Origin: Fontibacillus panacisegetis
GTDB lineage: Bacteria; Bacillota; Bacilli; Paenibacillales; Paenibacillaceae
NCBI RefSeq assembly: GCF_900102215.1
Contig: NZ_FNBG01000006.1
Span: 109,985-173,984 of the forward strand
Direction of reading: 5' to 3'
DNA length: 64,000 bases
Shown here: positions 28,013-37,013 of the stretch, in pieces
Layout: the number at the start of each line of letters is the position of its first letter
Position numbering within the stretch: the first letter of the stretch is position 1
The notes under the pieces: generated by a model
The model's input: the letters and a program-made list of their open reading frames with translations, nothing else
Database searches by the model: none
Told to the model about the DNA's origin: nothing
Program-made: the position numbers and the translations under genes

Positions 28013-28987
28013 ATGAAAACACCAGTTATCGTCATTAGCGGCTTTCTCGGAAGTGGCAAAACTACGTTACTTCTCAAATTAATACAAGAGGTTCATAGAC
28101 GTGGAATCAAACCAGCCATTCTTATGAATGAGCTGGGTCGCCAGGATGTGGATGGACATATTTTAGCCCAAGCAACGGATGGCCTTATTATGGAGAAATT
28201 GCTGGACGGCTGTATTTGCTGCAGCAAAAAAAGCGAAATTTCTAATGCTATTACAACGCTGCTATCACAGTCTCCTGATGTTATATTGATTGAATTAACA
28301 GGTGTGGCGAATCCTGAGGAAGTTGTTGACGAGATGGCAGAGCCTGGATTACTTAACGAGGTCTTCTTGCAGAAAATTATTACTGTCATTGACGCAGAAA
28401 ATGTACTTGAGTACAACAGCATCTTCTCCTCAGACAAACAGCTTGTACATACGCTGCGCCGTCAGATCGAAGTAGCAGACATTGTTATCGTCAACAAAAG
28501 AGATCTCATCAACGATTCTCATTTATCCAAAGTAGTGAAGCTGGTTGAGAAGCATAACGACAATGCCCGAATATTCACTACGATTCAAACACAAGTAGAT
28601 TTTATTCCTTTGCTTGATGGCTTGCAGCCATTAAATCTTCCAGCTAAAAAATCTTCACCATTCAACATGTTATCGAGGCACTCACACCATAATGATGGAC
28701 ATAAACAAAATCACACTTCATTTTCCAGAATTCAGACCGTATACATTCCCTTGCAACAAAATATGCCCCTCTCCCTACGAAAGATAGAGAAGTTTCTAAA
28801 AAGCTGGGGAAATCAGATTCTTCGTGCTAAAGGGTACGTCTCTGTTAACTCTTCGTCTGAAATCTTATTGATCCAGTTTGCTGGCAAGCAAATCCAATGG
28901 GAGCCTTCAAACTATAAAGGTCCCCAATATATCGTCATCATAGGATTTAATCTCGATAGTGTCACGCTAATGGAGGCATGGGGCTAA
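28013..28987 (+). CDS. COG0523-family GTPase (ZagA/YciC-like metallochaperone)
   Basis: The 324-residue protein is a G3E GTPase: Walker A GFLGSGKTTLL (residues 10-20), the metal-binding CxCC motif DGCICC (about residues 67-72), switch II ELTGVANP, and NKRD for guanine specificity. A His-rich stretch (SRHSHHNDGHKQNH) precedes the CobW C-terminal domain. The family includes Zur-controlled zinc chaperones that feed zinc to essential enzymes at limitation. It is last in the operon and ends overlapping the convergent Crp/Fnr remnant by four bases. Confidence 0.9.
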   Translation: MKTPVIVISGFLGSGKTTLLLKLIQEVHRRGIKPAILMNELGRQDVDGHILAQATDGLIMEKLLDGCICCSKKSEISNAITTLLSQSPDVILIELTGVANPEEVVDEMAEPGLLNEVFLQKIITVIDAENVLEYNSIFSSDKQLVHTLRRQIEVADIVIVNKRDLINDSHLSKVVKLVEKHNDNARIFTTIQTQVDFIPLLDGLQPLNLPAKKSSPFNMLSRHSHHNDGHKQNHTSFSRIQTVYIPLQQNMPLSLRKIEKFLKSWGNQILRAKGYVSVNSSSEILLIQFAGKQIQWEPSNYKGPQYIVIIGFNLDSVTLMEAWG

Positions 28988-29559
28988 AATACCTGCATAT
29001 AACTCTCTGCATCCAGCAATTCAAATCGATTTTTGGAAAAGCGAATATATCCCTCCTGTGCCATCCGCTGCAGTTCACGCGATAAGGCACTGCGATCAAC
29101 GGTCAAATAGTCCGCGAGATCGCTGCGGGAGAACGGAATTTCAAACACTGTGGCATTGTTTTTTTGAGCCTGCAGACTAAGATAGTGAAGGATTCTGGCA
29201 CGCAGTGACTTATGGGATACCAGATCCAGCTTTTGATAAATAGAGCGGTTATTCTCCAGCAATAAAGCTAATATATTTTCGATGATGCGCCCTCGCAGAT
29301 GGCAGGTCTTCTGTCCGGGCCGCACAATTTTATTAATTTTAATAAACAATATTTTGCACTCTACGCCGGCAACGGCCTCATAGTTGCTACGCTCTCGCGA
29401 TAGACGAAGTGCAGTCTCTCCCAAAATTCCGCCCTCACCCAGCTCCGAAAATATAAATCTCATTCCGGAGATGTTCTCCTTGCACAGCAGCACTTGTCCG
29501 TGCAAAATGATCCCTACCTCATCCAGAACATCATCTGTTCTGAAAATAACCTCCGTGAG
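28984..29559 (-). pseudogene. Crp/Fnr-family regulator, 5'-truncated
   Basis: The frame encodes most of a Crp/Fnr regulator: cyclic-nucleotide-binding-like beta roll (EVIFRTDDVLDEVGIILHGQ onward), dimer helix, and helix-turn-helix (SRSDLADYLTVDRSALSREL). The reading frame meets a stop at 29560-29562, where about 35-40 N-terminal residues should lie, and no good start is present. Just beyond the break sits the tail of an unrelated gene in the opposite direction. A TTG at 29505 could start a shorter protein lacking half the sensor. Confidence 0.75.
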
Positions 29560-29563
29560 TCAC

Positions 29564-29755
29564 TCTTCAGGAGCTATGTCACTCATGAAACCGACAGGGC
29601 TAATTCGTGATGAAGGACTTCTCGGTGCCATACGAATTGTAAGAAACGGCTTGAAGAAAGAGAATCGGACACAATTCAAGAAGATGTTTTCCTTTTTTAA
29701 TACATCCGGAAAAGACCTTCAGTATATTGCTGTATGCAGCCGTAAAAATGATTAG
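29564..29755 (+). pseudogene. C-terminal fragment of a SAM-dependent methyltransferase
   Basis: About 60 codons ending in a normal stop encode MKPTGLIRDEGLLGAIRIV..., then TQFKKMFSFFNTSGKDLQYI, resembling the end of class I S-adenosylmethionine methyltransferases. The catalytic domain is absent. It begins directly where the opposite-strand Crp/Fnr frame breaks off, pointing to one deletion that removed both 5' ends. Confidence 0.55.
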
Positions 29756-29805
29756 CTCCATAGAACAGTGGATAGTTTTTTATAATCGACACCGGGAACC
29801 CCAAT

Positions 29806-30579
29806 TTATTCGTTGAGATTCCCTGTGTTATTCTCTTTTTTACCACCTAATAGTTCTAACAGCGTTTCAGGCAATAAAAACTGCTGATTGTTAATAACAA
29901 GTTTTCGAATATCTATATCAAAATCGTCCTCTCCCTGCATATGTTTAATTTCATTTATCTCGCGATGTAGATCTCCCATTTGCAGATCGAGGGAATGTGC
30001 AGACTCAGCTGCGTTTTTCAATTCCTTAAGTAATTGCTCCGGTACAGTCTGCCTGTATTTATAAAAGATCTTATGCTCCAGACTTGCCCAAAAATCCATA
30101 GCAATCGTTCTAATTTGAATTTCTACACACACCTTCTCTACACTGTCAGACATAAAGACCGGTACATTAACCAGCATATGTAGGCTGCGATATCCGTTAG
30201 GTTTTGGCGATTCAATATAATCCTTAATTTCCAAAACTTCAAGATCATTTTGCTTCATTAGCATTTCCTGTACATTATAAATATCCGGTATAAAGGAACA
30301 GGTAATACGCAGGCCTGCAATGTCTTTGATATTCTCCTTAATTGTAGAAAAAGAAAGATCCAGATTTTTGCGTATCATTTTCTCAAGAATACTCTCCGGT
30401 GTCTTGATGCGCGATTTCGTATGTTCAATTGGACTATAATCGTGTAAAGCCTGAAATTCTTGTTTCAAAATATTTATCTTAGTCTCGATTTCATCGAGTG
30501 CACATCGATATAAAAGCAGCAGCTTTGTCAACTCATATTTCATTTGTTTCAATTGTTCAATACGTAACTCTGAAACCAT
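29806..30579 (-). CDS. relQ: small alarmone synthetase, RelQ-like (p)ppGpp synthase
   Basis: The 257-residue protein contains a RelA/SpoT synthetase domain without hydrolase or TGS/ACT domains. Visible motifs: HTKSRIKTPESILEKMIRK (ATP-binding side), DIAGLRITC, KPNGYRSLHMLV, and EIQIRTIAMDFWASLEHKI. It makes (p)ppGpp from ATP and GDP/GTP. Longer than typical RelQ/YjbM (about 211), with an acidic C-terminal extension of roughly 40 residues. RelQ versus RelP cannot be decided by eye. Confidence 0.85.
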   Translation of the reverse strand: MVSELRIEQLKQMKYELTKLLLLYRCALDEIETKINILKQEFQALHDYSPIEHTKSRIKTPESILEKMIRKNLDLSFSTIKENIKDIAGLRITCSFIPDIYNVQEMLMKQNDLEVLEIKDYIESPKPNGYRSLHMLVNVPVFMSDSVEKVCVEIQIRTIAMDFWASLEHKIFYKYRQTVPEQLLKELKNAAESAHSLDLQMGDLHREINEIKHMQGEDDFDIDIRKLVINNQQFLLPETLLELLGGKKENNTGNLNE

Positions 30580-30687
30580 GATAAATCTCCTCCACGTATA
30601 ACGATGATCGTATGTAATATTTTCTGATATTATATATGATAGAGCTTTCTGGTTTACGAAGCAAATGGACGGTATCCTTAATAGTTA

Positions 30688-30738
30688 GATAAAAAAAAGA
30701 GACTAAACTGCTGTTATCAGCAATTTAATCCCCTTTTT
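30688..30738 (-). terminator. terminator of the GNAT gene
   Basis: On the minus strand AAAAGGGGATTAAATTGCTG pairs with CAGCAGTTTAGTCTC (imperfect) and is followed by TTTTTTTT. It lies between the stop of the acetyltransferase gene and the relQ start. Confidence 0.65.
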
Positions 30739-30824
30739 TATGTTTCATTAGGTCAAAATAGATGCACGGTAAATATGCTTATTAAGCGCTACGGTTTCTA
30801 TTCTCAACAAAGGTTTCTTCAAAG

Positions 30825-31361
30825 CTAACATTTTCGAATTTTAGGGATAAGTGTGAAATTACTATATAGCATTAAAAACAACATAAGTTCTCGTTTATCA
30901 AAAGCTCCATTTTTTATAATAATCTCCTGTTTTTTACCACCGAGTTTGATACAATATCCTGTTTCTTCATATCCATTATTGGTATAGAATTTTTTACGTC
31001 TTAATCTTTGTTCAATGTCATCTGCATCTTGGTTGCATGGTTCAATGGATACAATTATTTTATTATTGGCATGGATTGACTGAATTTCATCCAATATGCG
31101 GCTACCATAACCTTTTGAGCGAAGATTTTCAGCAACTGAAAAAAACATTACAAATGTTAGTTTTCTAATCGTTGCCATATAAACAAAGCCACATAATGTA
31201 TCTCGGTCATAAAAAGATAGAAATTCGGTATTCCATAAATAAGACATCATAAGCATCATACCAAAAGGCATTCTATCTTCTTTAGGAAAAGAAGCTGTAT
31301 AAATATTCTTTACTTCTTGTTTCCTTTTGCTATTTGCAACTTTTTCAACTCTTAAATCCAT
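30825..31361 (-). CDS. GNAT-family N-acetyltransferase
   Basis: The 178-residue protein contains the acetyl-CoA-binding motif A as FFSVAENLRSKGYGSRILDEI (about residues 75-95), followed by SIEPCNQDADD and a late FYTNNGYEET segment. This is the GNAT pattern for small-molecule or protein N-acetyltransferases; the substrate is unknown. ATG 31361 has a weak GGCGGTGAT site; an in-frame start 18 codons earlier looks less likely. It lies close to the tRNA-fragment scar. Confidence 0.75.
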   Translation of the reverse strand: MDLRVEKVANSKRKQEVKNIYTASFPKEDRMPFGMMLMMSYLWNTEFLSFYDRDTLCGFVYMATIRKLTFVMFFSVAENLRSKGYGSRILDEIQSIHANNKIIVSIEPCNQDADDIEQRLRRKKFYTNNGYEETGYCIKLGGKKQEIIIKNGAFDKRELMLFLMLYSNFTLIPKIRKC

Positions 31362-31537
31362 ATCTCTATCATCACCGCCAAAAAGCATTCGCACATGAAG
31401 CAAAGAGTTCCACAATTTACAAATATATCAATAGAACTTGAATAATTATATCACGTTTTCAAAACTAAAAAAAGATATACCATCACCTTCTGGTGGGGGA
31501 ATCTTATATCCTTTTAAGCGATAACTTTCATGCTACG

Positions 31538-31569
31538 AAAAAAGCCAACCCACAAGGGTTGGCTTTTTT
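31538..31569 (-). terminator. terminator downstream of the tRNA-Leu fragment
   Basis: AAAAAAGCCAACCC and GGGTTGGCTTTTTT form perfect arms with a four-base loop (ACAA). It is the kind of terminator that ends a tRNA transcript, and here it follows only half a tRNA. Confidence 0.85.
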
Positions 31570-31574
31570 CTTGA

Positions 31575-31626
31575 TGCCGGTGAAGGGACTCGAACCCCCA
31601 CGGTTTCCCTCACGATTTTGAGTCGC
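31575..31626 (-). pseudogene. 3' half of a tRNA-Leu(CAA) gene
   Basis: Reading the minus strand, CGACTCAAAATCG (anticodon stem-loop, anticodon CAA), a variable arm, the GGGGGTTCGAGTCCC T-arm, and the 3' acceptor strand CACCGGCA are intact. Upstream of the anticodon stem the sequence is unrelated, so the D-arm and 5' acceptor strand are missing. The sequence differs from the complete tRNA-Leu(CAA) at 61950, so it comes from another gene. An ATGCTAT/ATAGCAT hairpin (31629-31649) lies at the break. Confidence 0.8.
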
Positions 31627-31666
31627 ATATGCTATTCGGAAGATAGCATCCCTCTCCAGCACATCT

Positions 31667-31876
31667 TTAGCTATTATGGGATTGGCTCGAGGCTACTGCT
31701 TGATTAAACTTGTCCAGCAGTTCGGACAGTCCCTCTTCGGTAATCGCTCCGTGTGAGAAAGACATCAATGTCCGTACCGGCATATATCGAAGCATGGCCG
31801 CCAGCATGTCAGACGATACCGCCTCAGACGGTCCTAGCAATGGACTATGTTCTGTCTTCTGACAACCTGTGCCCAC
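31667..31876 (-). pseudogene. C-terminal gene fragment, perhaps of a family-3 glycosidase
   Basis: An open frame of about 70 residues (SPLLGPSEAVSSDMLAAML, then MPVRTLMSFSHGAITEEGL) resembles the tail of GH3-type beta-glucosidases, but the match is from memory and short. It has no ribosome site and lies between the tRNA fragment and a transposase remnant, so it is probably debris. Confidence 0.35.
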
Positions 31877-32044
31877 ACGGGTTCTTGAAGAATTGTGATC
31901 TAAAGTCGAATTTCGCCTGCGGTCTCCGATTTAAACATCTTTTATGTAAGGTAATGCCTTTGAAACTCAATTCTTGATTGATGCGCATACAGGATCCAAG
32001 GTTATCTGAGTGATACAATTCCGGTTGCATTAATGAAGCAAATG

Positions 32045-32222
32045 TAGTTGCAGAACCTTAAGGTCTTGTAGTTTTTTGAATACATTTGGCTCATAGTAAC
32101 CTTCCGCCCGGAAATGATGATTTCTGCACTTATATATCAAGTTTGCATGCTTATCGAAGATCAAAGATCGATACACTCATCTTCGATGGAATACTAACCA
32201 GCATGTGAATATGATCCGGCAT
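32045..32222 (-). mobile_element. IS200/IS605-type TnpA remnant
   Basis: On the minus strand MPDHIHMLVSIPSKMSVS (with the catalytic HUH histidines HIH) is followed, after a frame switch and a small deletion, by IFDKHANLIYKCRNHHFRAE and GYYEPN. Both pieces match the middle of IS200-type Y1 transposases; the N-terminal third and the catalytic-tyrosine region are not recognisable. It is non-functional. Confidence 0.75.
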
Positions 32223-32387
32223 CAGGTGTTTTTTTGCTATAAGACTTGACTACACCACCCGCATAGCGGATAGTTTTCTGTTTCCCACGCTTCGCGTGCT
32301 CAACTGGTTTAAAAAGAAAGCCGCCGTTCAGCGACTTTCTCTCAGTCTATTTACAAGAAAAAGAGCATTGGCGAAGTCTTATCTGTT
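32223..32387. other. non-coding stretch beside the IS200 remnant
   Basis: No gene is seen. A short CACGC-TTC-GCGTG hairpin (about 32288-32300) could be a remnant of an IS200-type end. Confidence 0.35.
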
Positions 32388-33068
32388 TTACCCGCTTGCT
32401 TTTCGAGCAATATCATCTGACCCAATGAATTCCAACGCCGGCGTTTTCCGGCGTGCTGCTTCAATCATGACTTGAGCAACATCCGAGCTGTGCACTGCCT
32501 TGTACTGGGAGAGAGGACCAATCATGAAGGGACGCAGTAACTGGAACGCTATAATGCCCGCTCGCTCTCCCAGACGTTTCTCTTTCCGATTCCCGAGCAT
32601 AAACGAAGGTCTCAGTATGACCAGTCTCGGAAGATTTAAGGCGATCAAATCCCGCTCCAATTCTCCCTTTACGCGATTGTAAAAAAGCTTCGACTTATCT
32701 GACGAGCCCATTGCCGTAACGATGACCATTTTAGCTGCTCCGTATTTCTTCGCTTGTTTTCCCAAAGTGAAAGGATACGCATAGTCCACTTGCCGAAATG
32801 CCTCCTGACTACCGGCTTGTCTAATCGTTGTACCAAGCGTACAGAACACGTCAGCTTGTTTAATGGTTGCCCCATCCAATTCTTCCTCAAGCCGATCATA
32901 AGAAATGAGCCTTTGTACTAGTTTCGGGTGAGAAATACCCATATCTCGCCGCACAAACACAATGACGCGGCGATAAGCCGGATGGTCAAGTAACAGCTTC
33001 ACAAGCTGTTGTCCAACGAGCCCGGTTGCCCCCGCGACGACGGCTGTAGCTGATTGTTTTTTTGACAT
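32388..33068 (-). CDS. NAD(P)-binding oxidoreductase of the HTATIP2/YbjT-like type, paralogue 1
   Basis: The 226-residue protein is an atypical short-chain dehydrogenase: Rossmann motif VVAGATGLVGQQLVKLLL (about residues 9-26), then VFVRRDMGISHPKLV, DVFCTLGTTIRQAGS and LPRLVILRPSFMLG. It lacks a clear YxxxK catalytic pair, as is common in this group, so its reaction is unknown. It is closely related along its length to the product at 37014-37718. Confidence 0.8.
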   Translation of the reverse strand: MSKKQSATAVVAGATGLVGQQLVKLLLDHPAYRRVIVFVRRDMGISHPKLVQRLISYDRLEEELDGATIKQADVFCTLGTTIRQAGSQEAFRQVDYAYPFTLGKQAKKYGAAKMVIVTAMGSSDKSKLFYNRVKGELERDLIALNLPRLVILRPSFMLGNRKEKRLGERAGIIAFQLLRPFMIGPLSQYKAVHSSDVAQVMIEAARRKTPALEFIGSDDIARKASG

Positions 33069-33369
33069 GAGTTGTTCCTCCTTCGTTCATTCGACAGTTC
33101 CTATTGCTTCCCTACAATCGCATTTACTTTCTCAATATTGCGGTCTGCCAGATTGGTTATATTATGTATCATACATTGAATTCTTTTGTTGTCTTCTGGT
33201 AGCTAAGCTAATCTACACCACAAGGACCAAATAAGTTGCCTCCACTTGAGTAACGGAAGCAACTTATAAGGCTAAGATCTTTTTTCTATGTTCATAACGT
33301 GGGGTCTTGGCCAGTATTTCCTCGTGAAATAGGGATAAATATGCTATTTAAAAGGACTCAACCTAAATA

Positions 33370-33550
33370 TTAGCGGTAACTTATTGCGGCCCTCTCACTT
33401 CACGGATTGTTCGGAACAGCATATTGGGCAGGGCTGTTTATACGCCACCGGCGAGGCTTCCAAATGCACTTCCGTTGCATTAAGGGAGAGAACACTATGC
33501 AGTTTTAGCTCTGGTAATTCGAGCATTTCGTTGATATACTGGAGTGGCAT
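33370..33550 (-). mobile_element. ISL3-family transposase N-terminal remnant
   Basis: On the minus strand, from an ATG at 33550, MPLQYINEMLELPELKLHSV, then LEASPVAYKQPCPICCSEQS, looks like the start of an ISL3 transposase with its zinc-finger cysteines (CPICC). A TGA follows at SVK*, and the rest of the gene is absent. The assignment rests on recall of the family N-terminus. Confidence 0.55.
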
Positions 33551-33615
33551 CTGTCATTTCCTTTTTTTGTTGTCGGGTAGGACTTACAACAATACAGGAA
33601 GTACTGTTTTTTATT

Positions 33616-35040
33616 TCAATCAGCAATTAATGTTTGAAACTGCCCAAATACCTTATCCATGTCAATTCCCGCACTGTTGATATACTTCTGATTCGTAAAT
33701 TCACGGATACCTTCTGCACCAAGTTCTCTTCCAAATCCGGAGGTCTTGATTCCACCAAATGGAATTCCCGGTGATGCCATTGTTGGCTGATTAATGGATA
33801 CTGCTCCTGACTCCATGGCTGCTGACATTCTGGCAGCATTTGCAGGATCTTCACTGTAAACAGAGCTTCCAAGTCCAAAATCTGTTCCATTTGCAAGGGC
33901 AATGACTTCCTCCTCTGTCTTCCATGAGAAAAGCATCATCACTGGTCCAAAGATTTCATCCTTAAAGATTGGATTCTCTGGTGTTACACCAGTCAAGATC
34001 GTCGGCTGTACAAATGTACTGTTTTCTGGTACCTTTGGTCCTACTTCAGTTGCTGTTGCTCCATTGGCCACTGCTTTTTCTATCTGTGCTCTTACTTTAT
34101 CAGCAGATTTCTTTGAGGACAATGGAGCAAGTGTGGTTTCCGGATTTAATGGATTTCCTATGATGAACTGATCAATCGCATCAGAGATAGCTCCCTTGAA
34201 TGCTTCAAAAAGGGATTCATGTATAAACATCCTCTTATCACCTGCACATACCTGGCCGGAAATTGTCATACGTCCCAAAAGTGCACCCTGCACAGCCTTC
34301 TGCATATCTGCATCCGGCATAACAACCATGGCATCGGAACCACCAAGTTCCATAACACATTTCTTAAGATTCTGACCTGCTTTTGCTGCAACACCACGTC
34401 CTACCGGTGTACTTCCTGTAAGAGTAACTCCACAGATGCGTGGATCCGCAATCAGGTTATCCGACTGCTCATAATCGATAAAAAGATTTGTAAAGCAGCC
34501 ATCCGGAAGTCCAGCATCCTTAAATAGCTTCTCCATTGCAAGCGCGCTTTGTGGGCAGTTCGAAGCATGCTTTAAAACAACAACATTTCCTGCCATCAGC
34601 TGTGCCGCTGCCGGCCTTGTCATCTGAAAGAAAGGTACATTCCATGGTTCAATCATGTAAATAATACCCAGCGGCTGATAGATACCCACTGCATTTCCAG
34701 ACATCTGGTCTGTTGTTTTTACAAAATGAGGCTTTAACAGTTCCTTTGCATTATCTGCATAATAGTTCATAATATCTGCACAGAGATTCATCTCCCAAGC
34801 TGCAATAGTAACTAATTTGCCCGTCTCAATTGTATTGATTGCTGCAAGTTCTTCTCTTCTCTCTACTGCAAGCTCTGCCGCTTTGTGTAGAATTGCTGCT
34901 CTTTCTTCAAATGTTGTCTTAGACCAGGATTTGTATGCCTCTTGTGCCTTAGCAAGCTTTGCCTCAAGTTCCTCATTTGTTAAATTGTTAAACTCTGCTG
35001 TTACCTCACCAGTGTAAGGATTTGTTGTTTTATAAGCCAT
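33616..35040 (-). CDS. gabD: NAD(P)-dependent succinate-semialdehyde dehydrogenase
   Basis: The 474-residue aldehyde dehydrogenase has EPWNVPFFQMTRPAAAQLMA (NAD(P) fold), the general-base Glu in ELGGSDAM (about residue 230) and the catalytic Cys in GQVCAGDKR (about residue 264). EIFGPV and a tail typical of the family follow. Start (NPYTGE) and length fit GabD/YneI-type enzymes oxidising succinate semialdehyde to succinate. Regular, Lachnospiraceae-like codon choice compared with the neighbours suggests transfer (impression only). No GABA genes lie nearby, so the physiological aldehyde is uncertain. Confidence 0.85.
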   Translation of the reverse strand: MAYKTTNPYTGEVTAEFNNLTNEELEAKLAKAQEAYKSWSKTTFEERAAILHKAAELAVERREELAAINTIETGKLVTIAAWEMNLCADIMNYYADNAKELLKPHFVKTTDQMSGNAVGIYQPLGIIYMIEPWNVPFFQMTRPAAAQLMAGNVVVLKHASNCPQSALAMEKLFKDAGLPDGCFTNLFIDYEQSDNLIADPRICGVTLTGSTPVGRGVAAKAGQNLKKCVMELGGSDAMVVMPDADMQKAVQGALLGRMTISGQVCAGDKRMFIHESLFEAFKGAISDAIDQFIIGNPLNPETTLAPLSSKKSADKVRAQIEKAVANGATATEVGPKVPENSTFVQPTILTGVTPENPIFKDEIFGPVMMLFSWKTEEEVIALANGTDFGLGSSVYSEDPANAARMSAAMESGAVSINQPTMASPGIPFGGIKTSGFGRELGAEGIREFTNQKYINSAGIDMDKVFGQFQTLIAD

Positions 35041-35282
35041 AATTATGTCCTCACTTTCTTTAACTTCAGATTTTTGACTTGTTACTTATGCTACGTGCAA
35101 ACATGTGCTGCTTACAGATTCTCTTAATCATGATGTCTGCAACGTAGCTCCGTATATTGTAATAAAATCATAAATAGTAGATGAGTATTGTCATTAATAG
35201 CATGATCAATCGTCTCTGTACGTACATCGGCTTTTTCTGCAATTGCATTCTCTAGTTTTTTATTTTCATTTTTTCTCTGGCG

Positions 35283-36086
35283 TTATTTCTTTGCACTGCC
35301 TCTCATCTGCATATTATAAACATTGTCCATCAGCATTTTCTTAGGAAGGATTGGTGTCAACTTCATGAAAATCTTCTGAATTCCTACAAGTCCTGCTGTG
35401 ATATTCATTTTCCCCTTCATCATTGCATCATATCCTGCCTGCGCAACAGGTGTTGGATCAGTTGCATTGGCAAAAAGTGCTGTATCGGAAAGTCCACCAG
35501 CATTTGCGAATCCAGTGCTCATAGCCCCTGGCATAAGACATGTCATCGTTACTCCTGTGTCTTTCAATTCTCTCGATACTGCATTTGACCAGCTTGTCAC
35601 ATAGGCTTTTGTTGCGTAATAACATGCCTGAAGTGGTCCTGGCATGGTAGCTGCCGTTGAGCTGACATTCAGAACTTTGCCACTTCCTCTCTTTATCATA
35701 TCTGGAAGGAAGAGTTTGCAAAGCCTTGTAGGAGTTTCTACATTCACCGCAATCATAGAGAGATCCTGTTCCATGGTACGCTCACGAGCAAAATCACCCT
35801 GTCCACCATAGCCTGCGTTATTGATCAGATAATCTACATTCCATCCGTTTTCTTTACATGTGTTATAAATCTGCTGTGCTGCATCTGGAGATGAAAGATC
35901 TGCTGCAATCGTGTGTGCTGTCACATGATATTTTTTCTCCATTTCCTTTGCTTGTGCATCAAGTTTCGTCTGAACTCTGCCTACTAGGATCAGATCTCCA
36001 CCTGATGCCGCATGAATATCTGCAAAGCGTGTTCCGAGTCCGCCGTAAGATCCTGTGATTAGTGCTGTCTTTTTTGATTTACTCAT
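35283..36086 (-). CDS. short-chain dehydrogenase/reductase
   Basis: The 267-residue classical SDR has the cofactor motif TGSYGGLGTRFAD (Gly-rich, about residues 12-24), NNAGYGG (about 90), and the catalytic Ser and YxxxK in NVSSTAA...CYYATKAYV. The C-terminal region is DltE/YqjQ-like. The substrate is unknown. It forms a minus-strand series with the gabD-like and following SDR genes, but the gaps (about 200 and 65 bases) do not prove one operon. Confidence 0.88.
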   Translation of the reverse strand: MSKSKKTALITGSYGGLGTRFADIHAASGGDLILVGRVQTKLDAQAKEMEKKYHVTAHTIAADLSSPDAAQQIYNTCKENGWNVDYLINNAGYGGQGDFARERTMEQDLSMIAVNVETPTRLCKLFLPDMIKRGSGKVLNVSSTAATMPGPLQACYYATKAYVTSWSNAVSRELKDTGVTMTCLMPGAMSTGFANAGGLSDTALFANATDPTPVAQAGYDAMMKGKMNITAGLVGIQKIFMKLTPILPKKMLMDNVYNMQMRGSAKK

Positions 36087-36150
36087 TTTTTATACCTCTT
36101 CTTTCTAAAAGTGTGTTTGGTTTTTACTATACTGAGACATTAAGTCCCCG

Positions 36151-36987
36151 TTAATCCTTATAGTCCGTGGAATAAGCTACCTCTTTTTGTTCCTCTAGTG
36201 CAGCTAAACGCGAAGACAAGCTTTTATGAACGAGTTCATATGCGTCACTTCCAAGTGTTAGCCGCAGCGGAGCTTTATCAGAATCTGCAGCTACAATTAT
36301 GGCCTGAGCCATCTTGAACGGATCACCTGGGAAGTGCTCCGTCCCGGCTTGCTGCGACATTTGCCGAATATGGCCTACAGGGGTATTCTCATATTCACTC
36401 ATGGGCTCACCTGTTATCATGCTGCTTCCACCGAAGTTTGTTCGTGCACTTCCAGGCTCGACGAGTGTAGCCTGTATATTGAAGGGGGCCACTTCTTGCA
36501 CGAGACATTCAATAAAGCCTTCCATAGCCCACTTCGTTGCATGATAAATGCTCAGAGCTGGAAATGCTACTTGCCCGCCCATACTGGAAAGCTGTATGAT
36601 GCGACCACCACCTTGCGTACGCAGATAAGGAAGAGCAGCACGAATGACTTGAATGGACCCGATGACGTTCGTATCGAATTGATGCGTAATTTGTTCATCA
36701 CTCACTTCTTCAGCCGCTCCGAACAATCCATATCCAGCATTGTTAACCACAACGTCAATATTCCCTAAATCCTTAAATGCCTGATCAACAACCGTTCGAA
36801 TAGCCTTATTATCAGTTACATCCAATGTAGCAACCCACAATTGTTCACCATATCGATCTTTTAGATCATTCAATGCATTATCTTTTCGAATCGTAGCAGC
36901 AACCCGATCACCGCGTTCTAATAAAAGCTCCGTCAGACTCCGTCCAAATCCACTTGAAGTTCCAGTTATAAACCATGTTTTCATCAA
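36151..36987 (-). CDS. short-chain dehydrogenase/reductase
   Basis: The 278-residue classical SDR shows TGTSSGFGRSLTELLL (residues 8-23), VVNNAGYGLFG, active-site Ser in LSSMGGQVAFP, and YHATKWAME (YxxxK). The substrate is unknown. It starts 26 bases downstream of the next minus-strand gene, suggesting co-transcription with the NAD(P)-binding protein at 37014-37718. Confidence 0.9.
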   Translation of the reverse strand: MMKTWFITGTSSGFGRSLTELLLERGDRVAATIRKDNALNDLKDRYGEQLWVATLDVTDNKAIRTVVDQAFKDLGNIDVVVNNAGYGLFGAAEEVSDEQITHQFDTNVIGSIQVIRAALPYLRTQGGGRIIQLSSMGGQVAFPALSIYHATKWAMEGFIECLVQEVAPFNIQATLVEPGSARTNFGGSSMITGEPMSEYENTPVGHIRQMSQQAGTEHFPGDPFKMAQAIIVAADSDKAPLRLTLGSDAYELVHKSLSSRLAALEEQKEVAYSTDYKD

Positions 36988-37013
36988 ATATCCGCCTCCA
37001 GATTATAGTTATG

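Noticed and set aside
33384..33680. 98-residue plus-strand frame
   Set aside because: It is the antisense shadow of the ISL3 transposase remnant and the 3' end of the aldehyde dehydrogenase gene.
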